Below the pieces are notes generated by a model. It saw only the letters and a list, made by a program, of their open reading frames with translations, was not told the origin of the DNA and searched no databases. From positions 434,001 through 498,000 of the forward strand of contig JAFAEO010000073.1 of assembly GCA_023423975.1 (NCBI GenBank): a stretch of DNA of 64,000 bases, read 5' to 3'. Positions 1 to 8,669 of this stretch are shown piece by piece. A program made the position numbers and the translations under genes. This stretch comes from Pseudomonadota bacterium. GTDB lineage: Bacteria; Pseudomonadota; Gammaproteobacteria; Burkholderiales; Burkholderiaceae_B. How positions within the stretch are numbered: position 1 is the first letter of the stretch; every line of letters starts with the position of its first letter.

Positions 1-1
1 T

Positions 2-103
2 GTGATCCTGCTGCTGATCGCCAACATTATTATTATCATGGGACTGAACCGCTACACCGAAAGAAAGTACCGCATGATTTTTTCCGCCGGAGAAAATGGA
101 TGA
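2..103 (+). CDS. ABC transporter permease, C-terminal fragment
   Basis: An open frame enters from the left edge and stops at TGA 101-103. The 33 visible residues begin with a hydrophobic helix rich in Leu and Ile, followed by a short basic tail, as at the C-terminus of an ABC importer inner-membrane subunit. The stop overlaps the next gene's start (ATGA), and that gene is a PotC-type permease, so this is most likely the paired PotB-type permease of the same polyamine/opine-type importer. The rest of the gene and the importer's ATPase and binding protein would lie to the left of the window. Confidence 0.7.
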   Translation: MILLLIANIIIIMGLNRYTERKYRMIFSAGENG

Positions 104-894
104 AACGCAATAGAACGCTCTCGCTCCTTTTTCATGCGGCCTTCATGCTGTTTCTGCTGGCGCCCCTGCTCATCGTGATCGTCGTCTCGTTCACAGACAA
201 AGGCTTCATTTCCTATCCAAGCGACGGGTTGTCGTTGCGCTGGTATCAGGCGGTGCTGGACGAACCCCGGATTATGCAATCGTTCTGGCTGTCCCTGAAA
301 CTGGCCTCGTTTGCATCCACCATTGCCGTTTGCCTGGCGGTGCCGGCGGCGCTGGCGCTGACCCGTTTCCGTTTCCCGGGACGCGATGCCGTCAGCGCAT
401 TCCTGATGTCGCCGCTCATGATTCCAAATGTAGTATTGGGTGTGTCGTTCCTGCGATTTTTCAATATCGCCGGTTTGTCGGGTTCGGTATTCTGGCTGAC
501 AATGACACATGTGATTTTCATTTTTCCCTATTCCCTGCGCCTGGTTCTTGCATCAGCTACCGGCATGGACCGGGAAGTTGAAATGGCGGCAAGATCGCTT
601 GGCGCGGGCAAACGTCATGTGTATGGCCGTATCATACTGCCATTGATCCTGCCTGGCCTGACCGGCGGCTGGCTGCTGTCCTTTATCCAGAGTTTTGATG
701 AATTGACCATGACAGTATTCGTTGCAACACCGGGCACAACGACACTGCCGGTCTGGATGTATAACCATATTGCGCAAACCATTGATCCACTGATCACCTC
801 TGTATCGGCAATACTTATTATTGCAACGGTAATAATGATGATCATCATGGACCGTCTGGTTGGCCTGGATAAAGTGTTGATTGGAAAAGGTTGA
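100..894 (+). CDS. ABC transporter permease, PotC-like (polyamine/opine type)
   Basis: A 264-residue inner-membrane subunit of an importer. About six hydrophobic segments are visible, and the cytoplasmic EAA loop that contacts the ATPase reads EMAARSLGAGKRHVYGRI at about residues 154-171. The sequence resembles the PotC/YdcV family, which moves putrescine, spermidine, opines and related cationic solutes. ATGA overlap with the preceding permease and 1 base to the following FAD oxidoreductase place it in one operon with the dehydrogenase genes, so the transported compound is probably their substrate. The substrate itself cannot be read from the permease. Confidence 0.85.
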   Translation: MKRNRTLSLLFHAAFMLFLLAPLLIVIVVSFTDKGFISYPSDGLSLRWYQAVLDEPRIMQSFWLSLKLASFASTIAVCLAVPAALALTRFRFPGRDAVSAFLMSPLMIPNVVLGVSFLRFFNIAGLSGSVFWLTMTHVIFIFPYSLRLVLASATGMDREVEMAARSLGAGKRHVYGRIILPLILPGLTGGWLLSFIQSFDELTMTVFVATPGTTTLPVWMYNHIAQTIDPLITSVSAILIIATVIMMIIMDRLVGLDKVLIGKG

Positions 895-895
895 A

Positions 896-2017
896 ATGTA
901 CAACACAGATATTATTGTAATAGGCGGCGGTATCGTCGGTTCAAGCGTCGCCTATGGTCTGGCCCGTCAAAATGCAAAAGTGCTCATACTGGACGAAGGC
1001 GACATCGCCTATCGCGCCTCCAGAGGCAATTTCGGGCTGGTGTGGGTGCAGGGAAAAGGCCACGGTTTCTCTCCTTACTCCCGATGGACCATGCGATCGG
1101 CCCGCAACTGGCCGGCGCTGGCCCGCGAGCTTACTGAGCGCACCGGCATCGATCCTTATCTGCAGCAGCCGGGCGGCTTTGTGTTCTTCACTAATCAGGC
1201 CGAGATGGACCAAAGGCAGCAACTGATGCGCGACATCCAGGCCTCGGTAGACGAAAAATATGACTACACGTTCATGACGCCGGCAGAAGTACGCAAGTAC
1301 ATTCCTGCAATCGGCCCCAAGGTGATCGGCGCTTGTTATACGCCCATGGATGGCCATGCCAACCCACTGAAGCTGTTGCCTGCATTGCAGCAGGCTGCGC
1401 GTCAGCTGGGTGTGGACTATCGCTACAACAACCCTGTCGAGCATATCGATTATCAGTCCGGCAACTTTATCGTGACCACACGCGCTGGTGAAAAATATGC
1501 CGGAAAAAAAGTGGTGCTTTGTGCGGGCCTGGGCAATAAGCGACTGGGTAACTTTGTCGGCCTGCACGTGCCGGTCGAGCCGAATCAGGGCCAGGTCATG
1601 ATCGGCGAGCGCTGTGCACCGTTCCTGTCCTATCCCACTATGCATGTGCGGCAGACCAATGAAGGCACGATACAGATCGGCGATTCGCTGGAGGACGTAG
1701 GCTATGACGATACAACACGACTGTCATTACAGCAGAGCATCGCCCGGCGTGCCATTGATTACTTCCCAGCGCTGGCCGACATGCGCATCATCCGATGCTG
1801 GGCGGCGCTGCGGATCATGTCGCCTGACGGCGTGCCGATCTACCAGGAGTCGTCCGGCATGCCCGGCGCATACGTCGTGACCTGTCACAGCGGCATCACA
1901 CTGGCGGCCAACCACGTTTTCACGATTCCCGACTGGATTCTGCGCGGCACCGCCGCCCAGACCATCGCTCCATTCTCAAACCAACGCTTCTGCAATTTGA
2001 CCAGAGATCCATCATGA
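896..2017 (+). CDS. FAD-dependent oxidoreductase, DadA/HcnC/OoxB-like catalytic subunit
   Basis: A D-amino-acid-dehydrogenase-fold flavoprotein of about 373 residues. The N-terminus has the dinucleotide-binding motif DIIVIGGGIVGSS followed by an acidic residue at the end of the second strand. The segment NFGLVWVQGKG is typical of the catalytic subunit of hydrogen cyanide synthase, opine oxidase and D-hydroxyproline dehydrogenase complexes. A TTG 15 bases upstream is in frame, but the ATG at 896 begins just before the flavin motif. Its 3' end overlaps the small ferredoxin-like gene by ATGA. It probably oxidises an amino or imino acid and passes electrons to the other two subunits. Confidence 0.85.
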   Translation: MYNTDIIVIGGGIVGSSVAYGLARQNAKVLILDEGDIAYRASRGNFGLVWVQGKGHGFSPYSRWTMRSARNWPALARELTERTGIDPYLQQPGGFVFFTNQAEMDQRQQLMRDIQASVDEKYDYTFMTPAEVRKYIPAIGPKVIGACYTPMDGHANPLKLLPALQQAARQLGVDYRYNNPVEHIDYQSGNFIVTTRAGEKYAGKKVVLCAGLGNKRLGNFVGLHVPVEPNQGQVMIGERCAPFLSYPTMHVRQTNEGTIQIGDSLEDVGYDDTTRLSLQQSIARRAIDYFPALADMRIIRCWAALRIMSPDGVPIYQESSGMPGAYVVTCHSGITLAANHVFTIPDWILRGTAAQTIAPFSNQRFCNLTRDPS

Positions 2018-2355
2018 ACACAGTACTTTTCAGAACCGTGCAGACCGACAGGAGCGAGGCATCTGCCCAGACCGTGTCCTTTGACTTCGAAGGCCGGCAA
2101 TTGCACGCCCCAAAAGGCATTACCGTCGCTGCGGCCCTGATGCAGAACCAGGTTTTGCATTTTCGTGACTCTCCAGTCAGCGGCCAGCCGCGCGCCCCAT
2201 ACTGCCAGATGGGCGTCTGCTTCGAATGCCTGGTGCAGATCAATGGCGTACAAAACCGACAAAGCTGCATGACAACCATCGAAGAAGGCATGGTTATCCG
2301 GATGCAGCAGGGCCAGACCACGTTTACGGTGATTCAGACAGGTGAAGAGCAATGA
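2014..2355 (+). CDS. (2Fe-2S)-binding subunit, HcnA/LhpF-like
   Basis: A 113-residue ferredoxin-fold protein. The cysteine pattern C-x4-C-x2-C lies in YCQMGVCFECLVQ, with a fourth Cys about 13 residues on in RQSC, as in the small subunit of heterotrimeric amino-acid dehydrogenases (HcnA, LhpF, OoxC type). It overlaps both neighbours by four bases, so the three subunits are translationally coupled. The expected role is electron transfer within the complex. Confidence 0.85.
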   Translation: MNTVLFRTVQTDRSEASAQTVSFDFEGRQLHAPKGITVAAALMQNQVLHFRDSPVSGQPRAPYCQMGVCFECLVQINGVQNRQSCMTTIEEGMVIRMQQGQTTFTVIQTGEEQ

Positions 2356-3743
2356 GTACACACACAAACGTCGCCATCATCGGCGCGGGACCTGCCGGCA
2401 TGATGGCCGCGGCCAGACTGGCAAGCCGGAATCACTCGGTTACCGTTCTGGATGAACAGCCGCAGGCCGGTGGCCAGATCTGGCGCAATATCATGGGCAC
2501 CACAACCGGGCTTGCCGGCATTCTGGGGCCGGACTACGCGGCGGGTGCGACCGTGGCCGGGCAGTTTGCCGCCAGCGGCGTGCAACACCTGCGCGGCGCT
2601 ACCGTATGGAACCTGACACGCGAGCGCCAGCTCCATTATCTGCACGAGGGGCAGACCCATACGCTGACTGCCGATGCAGTGATTCTGGCCACGGGCGCCA
2701 TGGAACGGCCATTTCCCATTCCGGGCTGGACTCTGCCTGGCGTCATGGGCGCCGGCGCCGCACAGGTATTGCTAAAGGGATCCGGGACCATACCTGCCAC
2801 ACCCGTTGTCATTGCCGGCTGCGGCCCCCTGCTCTATCTGATTTGCTGGCAATATTTGCGGGCCAATGTGCAGATCACCGCCGTATTGGATACCAGTTCG
2901 GGCAGGGATATTTTTCACGCGAGTCCGGCCCTGCTCACCGGGCTTGCTGCCTTCAAGGATATCCGCAAGGGCCTGTCCATGATCAACGCCATCAAGGAAA
3001 AAAACATCCCCTTCTATCGCGGCGTGCAAAATTTGCAGGTGCGGGGCGAAGCCAGCGTGCGTTCAATCTCATTTGAACACCAGGGGCAAACGCATGAGCT
3101 CGATACCAATCTGGTACTGCTGCATCAGGGCGTGGTTCCCAACACTCAATTTACCTGGCTGTTGCGCGCCGGACACGATTGGTCCGACACAGGTGCCTGC
3201 TGGATCCCCAAAGCAGACGCATGGGGCCGGCTGCACGACATTGAAGGTATTTACCTTGCCGGTGACGGCCAGGGCATTGCCGGCGCCCAGGCTGCCGTTA
3301 CCCGCGGCGAGCTTGCCGCCATGGCCGTAGAAGCCCAGCTGGATCCGGCGCAGGCAACATCGCTTGAGAGCCGCAGCAAACCGTTGCTGTCACGACTGAA
3401 TAAGGACATGGCGCTGCGCCCGTTTCTGGATGCCGCCTACATGCCCAAACGCGAAAACCGGATTCCGCAAGACGACACGATTGTGTGTCGCTGCGAAGAA
3501 GTGACTGCCGGGCAAATTCGGGATTTCGTCAAGCAAGGCTGCATGGGGCCGAACCAGGCCAAGTCATTCAGCCGCTGCGGGATGGGCCCGTGCCAGGGTC
3601 GCATGTGCGGGCTCACGGTGACCGAAGTGATTGCCGACCAGTTAAAGATTGCACAGGATCAGGTCGGCTACTACCGGATCCGCGCCCCGCTCAAGCCGGT
3701 TACACTGGCAGAGCTGGCCAATGCCACCGATTCCCAATTCTGA
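2352..3743 (+). CDS. NAD(P)/FAD-dependent oxidoreductase with C-terminal BFD-like [2Fe-2S] domain (HcnB/OoxA-like)
   Basis: A 463-residue flavoprotein. The N-terminal motif is NVAIIGAGPAGMMAAARLA with the second-strand acidic residue in VLDEQPQAGGQIW; ATGAMERPFPIPGW marks the internal disulfide-reductase-like region. The C-terminal about 90 residues carry a BFD-like cluster site, CRCEEV (about residue 381) and then CGMGPCQGRMCG. This is the medium subunit of HcnABC/OoxAB/LhpBEF-type complexes. It overlaps the ferredoxin gene by ATGA. I infer a three-subunit dehydrogenase for an imported amine, opine or D-amino acid; real cyanide synthesis is unlikely given the importer and RidA next to it. 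Confidence 0.85.
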   Translation: MSTHTNVAIIGAGPAGMMAAARLASRNHSVTVLDEQPQAGGQIWRNIMGTTTGLAGILGPDYAAGATVAGQFAASGVQHLRGATVWNLTRERQLHYLHEGQTHTLTADAVILATGAMERPFPIPGWTLPGVMGAGAAQVLLKGSGTIPATPVVIAGCGPLLYLICWQYLRANVQITAVLDTSSGRDIFHASPALLTGLAAFKDIRKGLSMINAIKEKNIPFYRGVQNLQVRGEASVRSISFEHQGQTHELDTNLVLLHQGVVPNTQFTWLLRAGHDWSDTGACWIPKADAWGRLHDIEGIYLAGDGQGIAGAQAAVTRGELAAMAVEAQLDPAQATSLESRSKPLLSRLNKDMALRPFLDAAYMPKRENRIPQDDTIVCRCEEVTAGQIRDFVKQGCMGPNQAKSFSRCGMGPCQGRMCGLTVTEVIADQLKIAQDQVGYYRIRAPLKPVTLAELANATDSQF

Positions 3744-3763
3744 TTTTTTCACAGGAGTAAACG

Positions 3764-4117
3764 ATGTCAACAATAGAACGTTTCGAAACCAACAAGCGGA
3801 TGAGCCGTGTCGTCAAATACAACGGCATTCTTTTTCTGAGTGGCCTGACTGGCGATAATCCTGACGAGGACGTGCAGGGACAAACCCGCAGCATTCTGGC
3901 GAAAATTGAAAAACATCTGCAAGCACACGGTTCATCCAAAGACAAAATCCTGACCGCGCAGATCTGGCTCAAGGATATCGACCGGGATTTTGCAGGCATG
4001 AATGAAGTCTGGGACAGCTGGTTGCCCGAAGGCACCGCGCCTACACGCGCCACCGGTGAATCCAAACTGGCGGCGCCCAAGCTGCTGGTTGAGATCATCG
4101 TCTCGGCTGCCGTATAA
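3764..4117 (+). CDS. RidA family deaminase
   Basis: A 117-residue protein of the RidA/YjgF/UK114 family, which hydrolyses reactive enamine/imine intermediates released by amino-acid oxidases and PLP enzymes. The central segment ILTAQIWLKDIDRDFAGMN and the C-terminal GTAPTRATGESKLAAPKLLVEI match the family, the Arg in PTRA being the position that usually binds the carboxylate. A strong ribosome site (AGGAG) precedes ATG 3764. Its place between two flavin amine oxidases fits clearance of the imine product. Confidence 0.88.
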   Translation: MSTIERFETNKRMSRVVKYNGILFLSGLTGDNPDEDVQGQTRSILAKIEKHLQAHGSSKDKILTAQIWLKDIDRDFAGMNEVWDSWLPEGTAPTRATGESKLAAPKLLVEIIVSAAV

Positions 4118-4137
4118 GCGAACGTAAAAGGCAACCC

Positions 4138-5253
4138 ATGAGTCACCCTGTCGAATGTGATGTCATCATTGTCGGTGGCGGTATTCATGGTGTTGCCGCA
4201 GCCTATTTTCTGAGCAAACACGGACTCTCTGTTGTCTTGCTTGAACGGGACACTTGTGGTCGCTGTGCGTCCGGTGTCAATGCCGGTGGCGTGCGAACCC
4301 TGGGTCGGGTACTGCCCGAGATTCCGCTGTCTCTGGCATCTTCGCAGCTGTGGCAAACGCTTGATTTTTTGCAAGGGTTTGATGGCGCCTTTGTGCGAAC
4401 CGGACAAATCAAGGTTGCCGAATCCGAACAGGATATGCAAATTCTGAGTGAGCGCCGGGATCTGCTTGCCAAACACGGGTTTAACCATGAAAAGCTGATA
4501 GACAGGGACCAGGTGCGACAGATCGTGCCAGCCATTGCCGCGCACGTTGAGGGCGCCTTGTGGGTAAGCACAGATGGTTTTGCCTTTCCCTATCTGATCG
4601 TTCAAGCCTTTGCCCGTCAGGCCCGCAAGCATGGTGCACAGATACGAGAACAATCACCCGTCAATGCCATAGAAAAGAGTGGCAATCATTGGCGCGTAAG
4701 TACGCCAGAACACACTATTACCGGCAAACAACTACTGCTGTGCGCTGGCGCCTGGACCGCCGAGCTGGCGCGCCTTTGCGGGGAACACATCCCGGTCACG
4801 CCTGGTGGCCTGATGCTCATGGTGACCCAGCGCGTACCGCATTTTATCAACCCGGTCCTGGGCGCAACCAGCCGCGGCCTGTCCTTCAAGCAGTTTGCCA
4901 ATGGTACCGTGGTCATTGGCGGTGAGCTTGAGTGTGAGGCCGATACCAGGCAAAACCATGCAGAACTGGATTTTTCCCGCTTGGCCAACAGTGCCCGCAT
5001 CGTCACCGATCTTTTTCCTTTTCTCAAAAATGTGAGCATTACCCGCGCCTGGTCCGGGATTGATGGCTATGCGCCGGATCACACCAGCATTATCGGACCC
5101 AGTGCATCGGTGGACAATTTGTATTACGCTTGTGGTTTTTCATCCAGCGGCTTTCAGTTGGGACCGGCATCGGGGCAGTATCTGGCAGAGCTGATCACAG
5201 GCCATGCTCCCAATCCGCTGCACCAGGGCCTGTTACCAGCGCGCTTTTGCTGA
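4138..5253 (+). CDS. FAD-dependent oxidoreductase, DadA/sarcosine-oxidase-beta-like
   Basis: A 371-residue flavoprotein with the N-terminal motif DVIIVGGGIHGVAAAYFL and a C-terminal flavin-contact region around GIDGYAPDHTSIIG and CGFSSSGFQLGPASG. It belongs to the DAO family that oxidises secondary or D-amino acids. It is the last gene of the plus-strand operon, 20 bases after RidA, and converges on the next gene 83 bases away. It may handle a second oxidation step, for example of the amino acid freed by the three-subunit enzyme upstream. The substrate is not readable. Confidence 0.82.
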   Translation: MSHPVECDVIIVGGGIHGVAAAYFLSKHGLSVVLLERDTCGRCASGVNAGGVRTLGRVLPEIPLSLASSQLWQTLDFLQGFDGAFVRTGQIKVAESEQDMQILSERRDLLAKHGFNHEKLIDRDQVRQIVPAIAAHVEGALWVSTDGFAFPYLIVQAFARQARKHGAQIREQSPVNAIEKSGNHWRVSTPEHTITGKQLLLCAGAWTAELARLCGEHIPVTPGGLMLMVTQRVPHFINPVLGATSRGLSFKQFANGTVVIGGELECEADTRQNHAELDFSRLANSARIVTDLFPFLKNVSITRAWSGIDGYAPDHTSIIGPSASVDNLYYACGFSSSGFQLGPASGQYLAELITGHAPNPLHQGLLPARFC

Positions 5254-5336
5254 ATGCGGCAAGACCGAGTGGCCTGACCGTATTGTTCAAGTGTCTTCGC
5301 CTGCCTTTCATTGCCACGTTGCATCGCTGCGTTCTG

Positions 5337-6269
5337 TCAGACTGGCAAGTTCAGCAACGGATTAAGTCCGCTCAAGGCCACTTTCGAATGTAATGCCCGA
5401 CCCAGTACCGATTCGCAATAGGCAGAAGCATCCATCATGCGCGGCAGATCAACACCCGTGTCCACGCCCATGGACTCAAGCAGATTGACCCAATCTTCGG
5501 TGCAAACATTGCCGGTAAAGCCGCCACCGTATTTCACTTCGGTCGGATGCCCGCCTACCCCACCCATGGAGCAGTCAAAATAGCGCACGCCGCTCTCATA
5601 AGCAGCAAGGTAATTGACCATGCCGGTGCCTCGGGAGTCATGAAAATGAGCGACGGGTACCACTTGCGGGAACTCGCTGATCACTGCGGCAAAAAGCCGC
5701 TGGGTTGCTGCCGGCACAGCCATGCCCGTGGTATCTCCCAGGGCCACCAGTTGCACGCCTGCATTGCTGAATTTTTCCACATCGCGCAGCACTTCAGATT
5801 CGCTCACCTGTCCTTCGAAAGGACATCCAAAGGCCATGGAAATGGTGCCTACCAGGCGATATTGCCCGCTGGCAGCAGTAACCATATCCGCAATATTCTT
5901 CCACTGGTCCGCACGCGTGCGCTTCAGATTTTTCAACGAATGACTATCCGTGGCCGACACCAGCAAACTGATCTCATTCGCGCCAATCCCCTTATCCGAG
6001 TCTATCAGCGCACGCTCCACAGCCCGTACGTTGGCGCACGTGGCCTTGTAAAACACGCCAGGTCGTCTTTGTATACCGCCGAGCACCTCGCTGGCATCGG
6101 CAAACTGCGGAATCACTTTTGGGTTTGAATAGGAGGTCGCTTCGATTCGTGTCAGTCCCATCTCGGAAAAGCGGTCGATCAGCGCGATCTTGGTCGCCAG
6201 CGGCAGCATCACGGGCTCATGCTGCAGACCATCCCGGGCGAAGCACTCACAAATAACGATATCGCTCAT
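5337..6269 (-). CDS. HMG-CoA-lyase-like DRE-TIM protein with catalytic Cys replaced by His
   Basis: A 310-residue HMGL-like TIM-barrel protein. The N-terminal RDGLQ (residues 12-16) and metal-binding HFHDSRG (208-214) are intact. In authentic HMG-CoA lyases the C-terminal signature is G-L-G-G-C-P with a catalytic Cys; here the sequence is GGVGGHPTEV, with His241 in that place. A Cys appears 15 residues later in GNVCTED, where an Ala is usual. The start overlaps the acyl-CoA ligase stop by ATGA. As the last enzyme of a CoA-thioester operon it may cleave a 3-hydroxyacyl-CoA other than HMG-CoA. It would ordinarily be annotated as hydroxymethylglutaryl-CoA lyase. Confidence 0.85.
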   Translation of the reverse strand: MSDIVICECFARDGLQHEPVMLPLATKIALIDRFSEMGLTRIEATSYSNPKVIPQFADASEVLGGIQRRPGVFYKATCANVRAVERALIDSDKGIGANEISLLVSATDSHSLKNLKRTRADQWKNIADMVTAASGQYRLVGTISMAFGCPFEGQVSESEVLRDVEKFSNAGVQLVALGDTTGMAVPAATQRLFAAVISEFPQVVPVAHFHDSRGTGMVNYLAAYESGVRYFDCSMGGVGGHPTEVKYGGGFTGNVCTEDWVNLLESMGVDTGVDLPRMMDASAYCESVLGRALHSKVALSGLNPLLNLPV

Positions 6270-7897
6270 TTTGTCGGCTCCGTCAACCCAAGCACGGAAA
6301 TGGCATGCGTGCGCAGTTTGTTTTTCTGCACCTTTGAACTGCCGGTCATGCCGATTTGATCAAAACTGTCCACAACCTGTACGTAACGAGGCACCTTGAA
6401 GTTAGCAATACGCGGCTTGCACCAGGCAATAAGCTCCTCGGGAGTGCAGCTATGCCCTTGTTTCAGGATAACGAAAGCGGCCGGTACTTCTCCAAGCCGC
6501 TCGTCGGGTACACCCACCACCTGTGCCAGTTCAATGGCCTCATGCATCAGAATAAATCCCTCGACTTCCGTGGGCGCTACGTTCTCTCCACCAACACGGA
6601 ATATGTCCTTTAAGCGGCCAACCATCTTCAGGCGCCCGGCCTGATCCATTTTGCCAAGATCTCCTGTCCTGAGCCAGCCATCTTCGGTAAAAGTGCGGGC
6701 AGTAACGTCAGGCATATTGTAGTAGCCGCTCATGACACTCCATCCTTTTACCTGAATCTCGCCGGCCTGACCCGCAGGCAATATTTCATTTGTATTTGTA
6801 TCCATGATCCGCACCTGCACGCCCTTATGGGGTAATGCCCAGCCTTCGGTACGCAACGGCAACGGGTCATCCCAACTGGACATGACTACATTGGGGGAGG
6901 CCTCCGATAGACCATAGGCATTGCACAGATTCGGCACTTTCATCTGGTCATGAATTTTCTGCATGACCTCTGGGCCAGCGGCAGCCCATCCGCCGCGCAA
7001 ATGCATGTTCGATGCATCAAAATCCGGATGCCCCATGAGCATAAGAAAAATCGTATCGTTGCCTGAAGTGAGTGTGCATTTTTCCCGCTGCAGCATGGCC
7101 AGGGCAAGCGATACATCAAATTTGGGTAACGTCAGCAGGCAGCATCCGGTACTGACGGACACCAGTATCGATAAGGTGGAACCGGCCACATGGAAAAAAG
7201 GCCTGATGCTGAAATAACGATCCTCTGGCGTAATACCCATGCGCAGCGACACGGCATAGGCATCCGAAAGCATATTATCGTGGCTGAGCATGACGCCTTT
7301 CGGGAACGACGTCGTGCCAGAGGTATATTGAATCAGCAGGATGTCATCCGGATCGACCCTGCCGCATTGCGTATAGCAAGAATTGATGTCTTGCTCATTT
7401 ACTTTCGCAATCAATTGGTCAAAGTCGATGGCCCCGGCCGGCACAGATGCCGTGTCAAACATGAGCACCTGCGTCAGTTTTGGCAATACTTCGCCGGGCA
7501 ACCCCACGGCCAGCGCCGGCTCCACTTCGGCCAGCAGTGCCGAAAAATCGATGCCCAGGAATTGTTCCGTCAACACAATCGCCTTTACATCTGCCTGCGT
7601 CAGGCAAAAGGCGAGTTCTTCCTTCTTGAAGCGCGTATTGATGGGTACGGTAACCGCGCCGATCCGGGCACATGCAAAAAACGTCTGCAGCCAATGCACA
7701 CCATTGCCCAGCATCACCGCGACATGGTCGCCTTTGCGAACACCACGTTGCCACAAGGCGGCTGCCGTACGGTCTGCCTTTGCGGACAAGGTCCGCCAGG
7801 TTTCGCGCGAATTGTTATCGATAAAAGCATCATTGTCGGGATATGCCGCCACGGTCTCGGCCAGCACCTCGCTCAGTATCCTGCCTCTGGGCAACAT
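6266..7897 (-). CDS. AMP-dependent acyl-CoA synthetase/ligase
   Basis: About 543 residues of the ANL superfamily: activates a carboxylic acid to its CoA thioester through an acyl-adenylate. Visible motifs are the P-loop-like YTSGTTSFPKGVMLSH, the A8 hinge region GWLRTGDLGKMD followed by GRLKDIFRVGGENVAP, and a C-terminal Lys in GSSKVQKNKLR that would catalyse adenylation. An in-frame GTG at 7903 would overlap the previous stop, but the AGGAG sits 7 bases from ATG 7897, which I prefer. It lies between crotonase and HMG-CoA-lyase-like genes, so it probably activates the substrate of this operon. Confidence 0.87.
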   Translation of the reverse strand: MLPRGRILSEVLAETVAAYPDNDAFIDNNSRETWRTLSAKADRTAAALWQRGVRKGDHVAVMLGNGVHWLQTFFACARIGAVTVPINTRFKKEELAFCLTQADVKAIVLTEQFLGIDFSALLAEVEPALAVGLPGEVLPKLTQVLMFDTASVPAGAIDFDQLIAKVNEQDINSCYTQCGRVDPDDILLIQYTSGTTSFPKGVMLSHDNMLSDAYAVSLRMGITPEDRYFSIRPFFHVAGSTLSILVSVSTGCCLLTLPKFDVSLALAMLQREKCTLTSGNDTIFLMLMGHPDFDASNMHLRGGWAAAGPEVMQKIHDQMKVPNLCNAYGLSEASPNVVMSSWDDPLPLRTEGWALPHKGVQVRIMDTNTNEILPAGQAGEIQVKGWSVMSGYYNMPDVTARTFTEDGWLRTGDLGKMDQAGRLKMVGRLKDIFRVGGENVAPTEVEGFILMHEAIELAQVVGVPDERLGEVPAAFVILKQGHSCTPEELIAWCKPRIANFKVPRYVQVVDSFDQIGMTGSSKVQKNKLRTHAISVLGLTEPTK

Positions 7898-7899
7898 GA

Positions 7900-8658
7900 T
7901 CACGCTCCTTTTACGCTGCCGAATGTGGATATGGCGGACTTCCAGTCGCTGTGGCGCAGATTCTTTTCAATTGCCAGCAGTTCAATCGCCATGGCGCCCT
8001 CGCGGGTCGTCTCAACGCCGGCGTTAATGGAATGCTTGGTCAACTTGACCGTCAGTGGTTTTGCATTTGCAATATCTCCAGCCATTTGCATCAGCTGTTC
8101 TGCGATCGTATCCTGCGGGACGATCCGGTTAATCAGACCGTATTCGCGCGCCTCCTGCGCATCAAAAACACGACCGCTAAAGAGCAGTTCCTTGGCAATG
8201 CGAATTCCGGCAATCCGGCTGATGCGCTGGGTAGCACCCACCGTACCCCAGCTCACTTCCGGATAACGGAAGGTAGCCTCGGGCGTTGCCCAGGCAAAGT
8301 CGCACGCGGCGATAATTTCGCAACCTGAACCGAAAGCCGGGCCGTGCACCAGCGCGATGGCGGGACGCGACAGTTTTTCAATCGCATCATAGGCAGCAAA
8401 ACCGGCTACCCGTCTGGCCGTCATATCGGACAATGTCATATCCTTGCGCTCTTTCAGATCCGCACCCGCACAAAACGCCGGGCCGGCACCGCGAAAAACC
8501 ACCACGCGAATGCGTTCGTCCTGCTCGATCTGCTCGGTGACGCTGACCAATTCAGCACACATTTTCACATTCAGCGCGTTTCTGCTTTGCGGACGATTCA
8601 ACAGTACAGTGGCCACGCCATTTTCCTCTACCGTCAGTTCAATCGTTTCATATGACAT
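7900..8658 (-). CDS. Enoyl-CoA hydratase/isomerase (crotonase) family protein
   Basis: A 252-residue crotonase. The oxyanion-hole segments are FCAGADLKE and HGPAFGSGCE. Both acids of hydratases are present: Glu in RYPEVSWG and Glu in AKELLFSG, so real hydratase activity is likely. AGGA precedes ATG 8658. It is followed within bases by the acyl-CoA ligase and preceded 11 bases away by a Bug receptor gene, within one minus-strand operon of seven genes that begins at the nitronate monooxygenase-like gene. Confidence 0.87.
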   Translation of the reverse strand: MSYETIELTVEENGVATVLLNRPQSRNALNVKMCAELVSVTEQIEQDERIRVVVFRGAGPAFCAGADLKERKDMTLSDMTARRVAGFAAYDAIEKLSRPAIALVHGPAFGSGCEIIAACDFAWATPEATFRYPEVSWGTVGATQRISRIAGIRIAKELLFSGRVFDAQEAREYGLINRIVPQDTIAEQLMQMAGDIANAKPLTVKLTKHSINAGVETTREGAMAIELLAIEKNLRHSDWKSAISTFGSVKGA

Positions 8659-8669
8659 TTGTCGTATCC

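Noticed and set aside
896..3743. Hydrogen cyanide synthase (hcnABC)
   Set aside because: Subunit layout fits, but opine and D-hydroxyproline dehydrogenases share it, and a polyamine-type importer plus RidA point to catabolism.
7190..8266. Long plus-strand open frame of 358 codons
   Set aside because: It is antisense to the acyl-CoA ligase and crotonase genes, which carry clear family motifs; the antisense product is rich in Arg, His and Cys and matches nothing.
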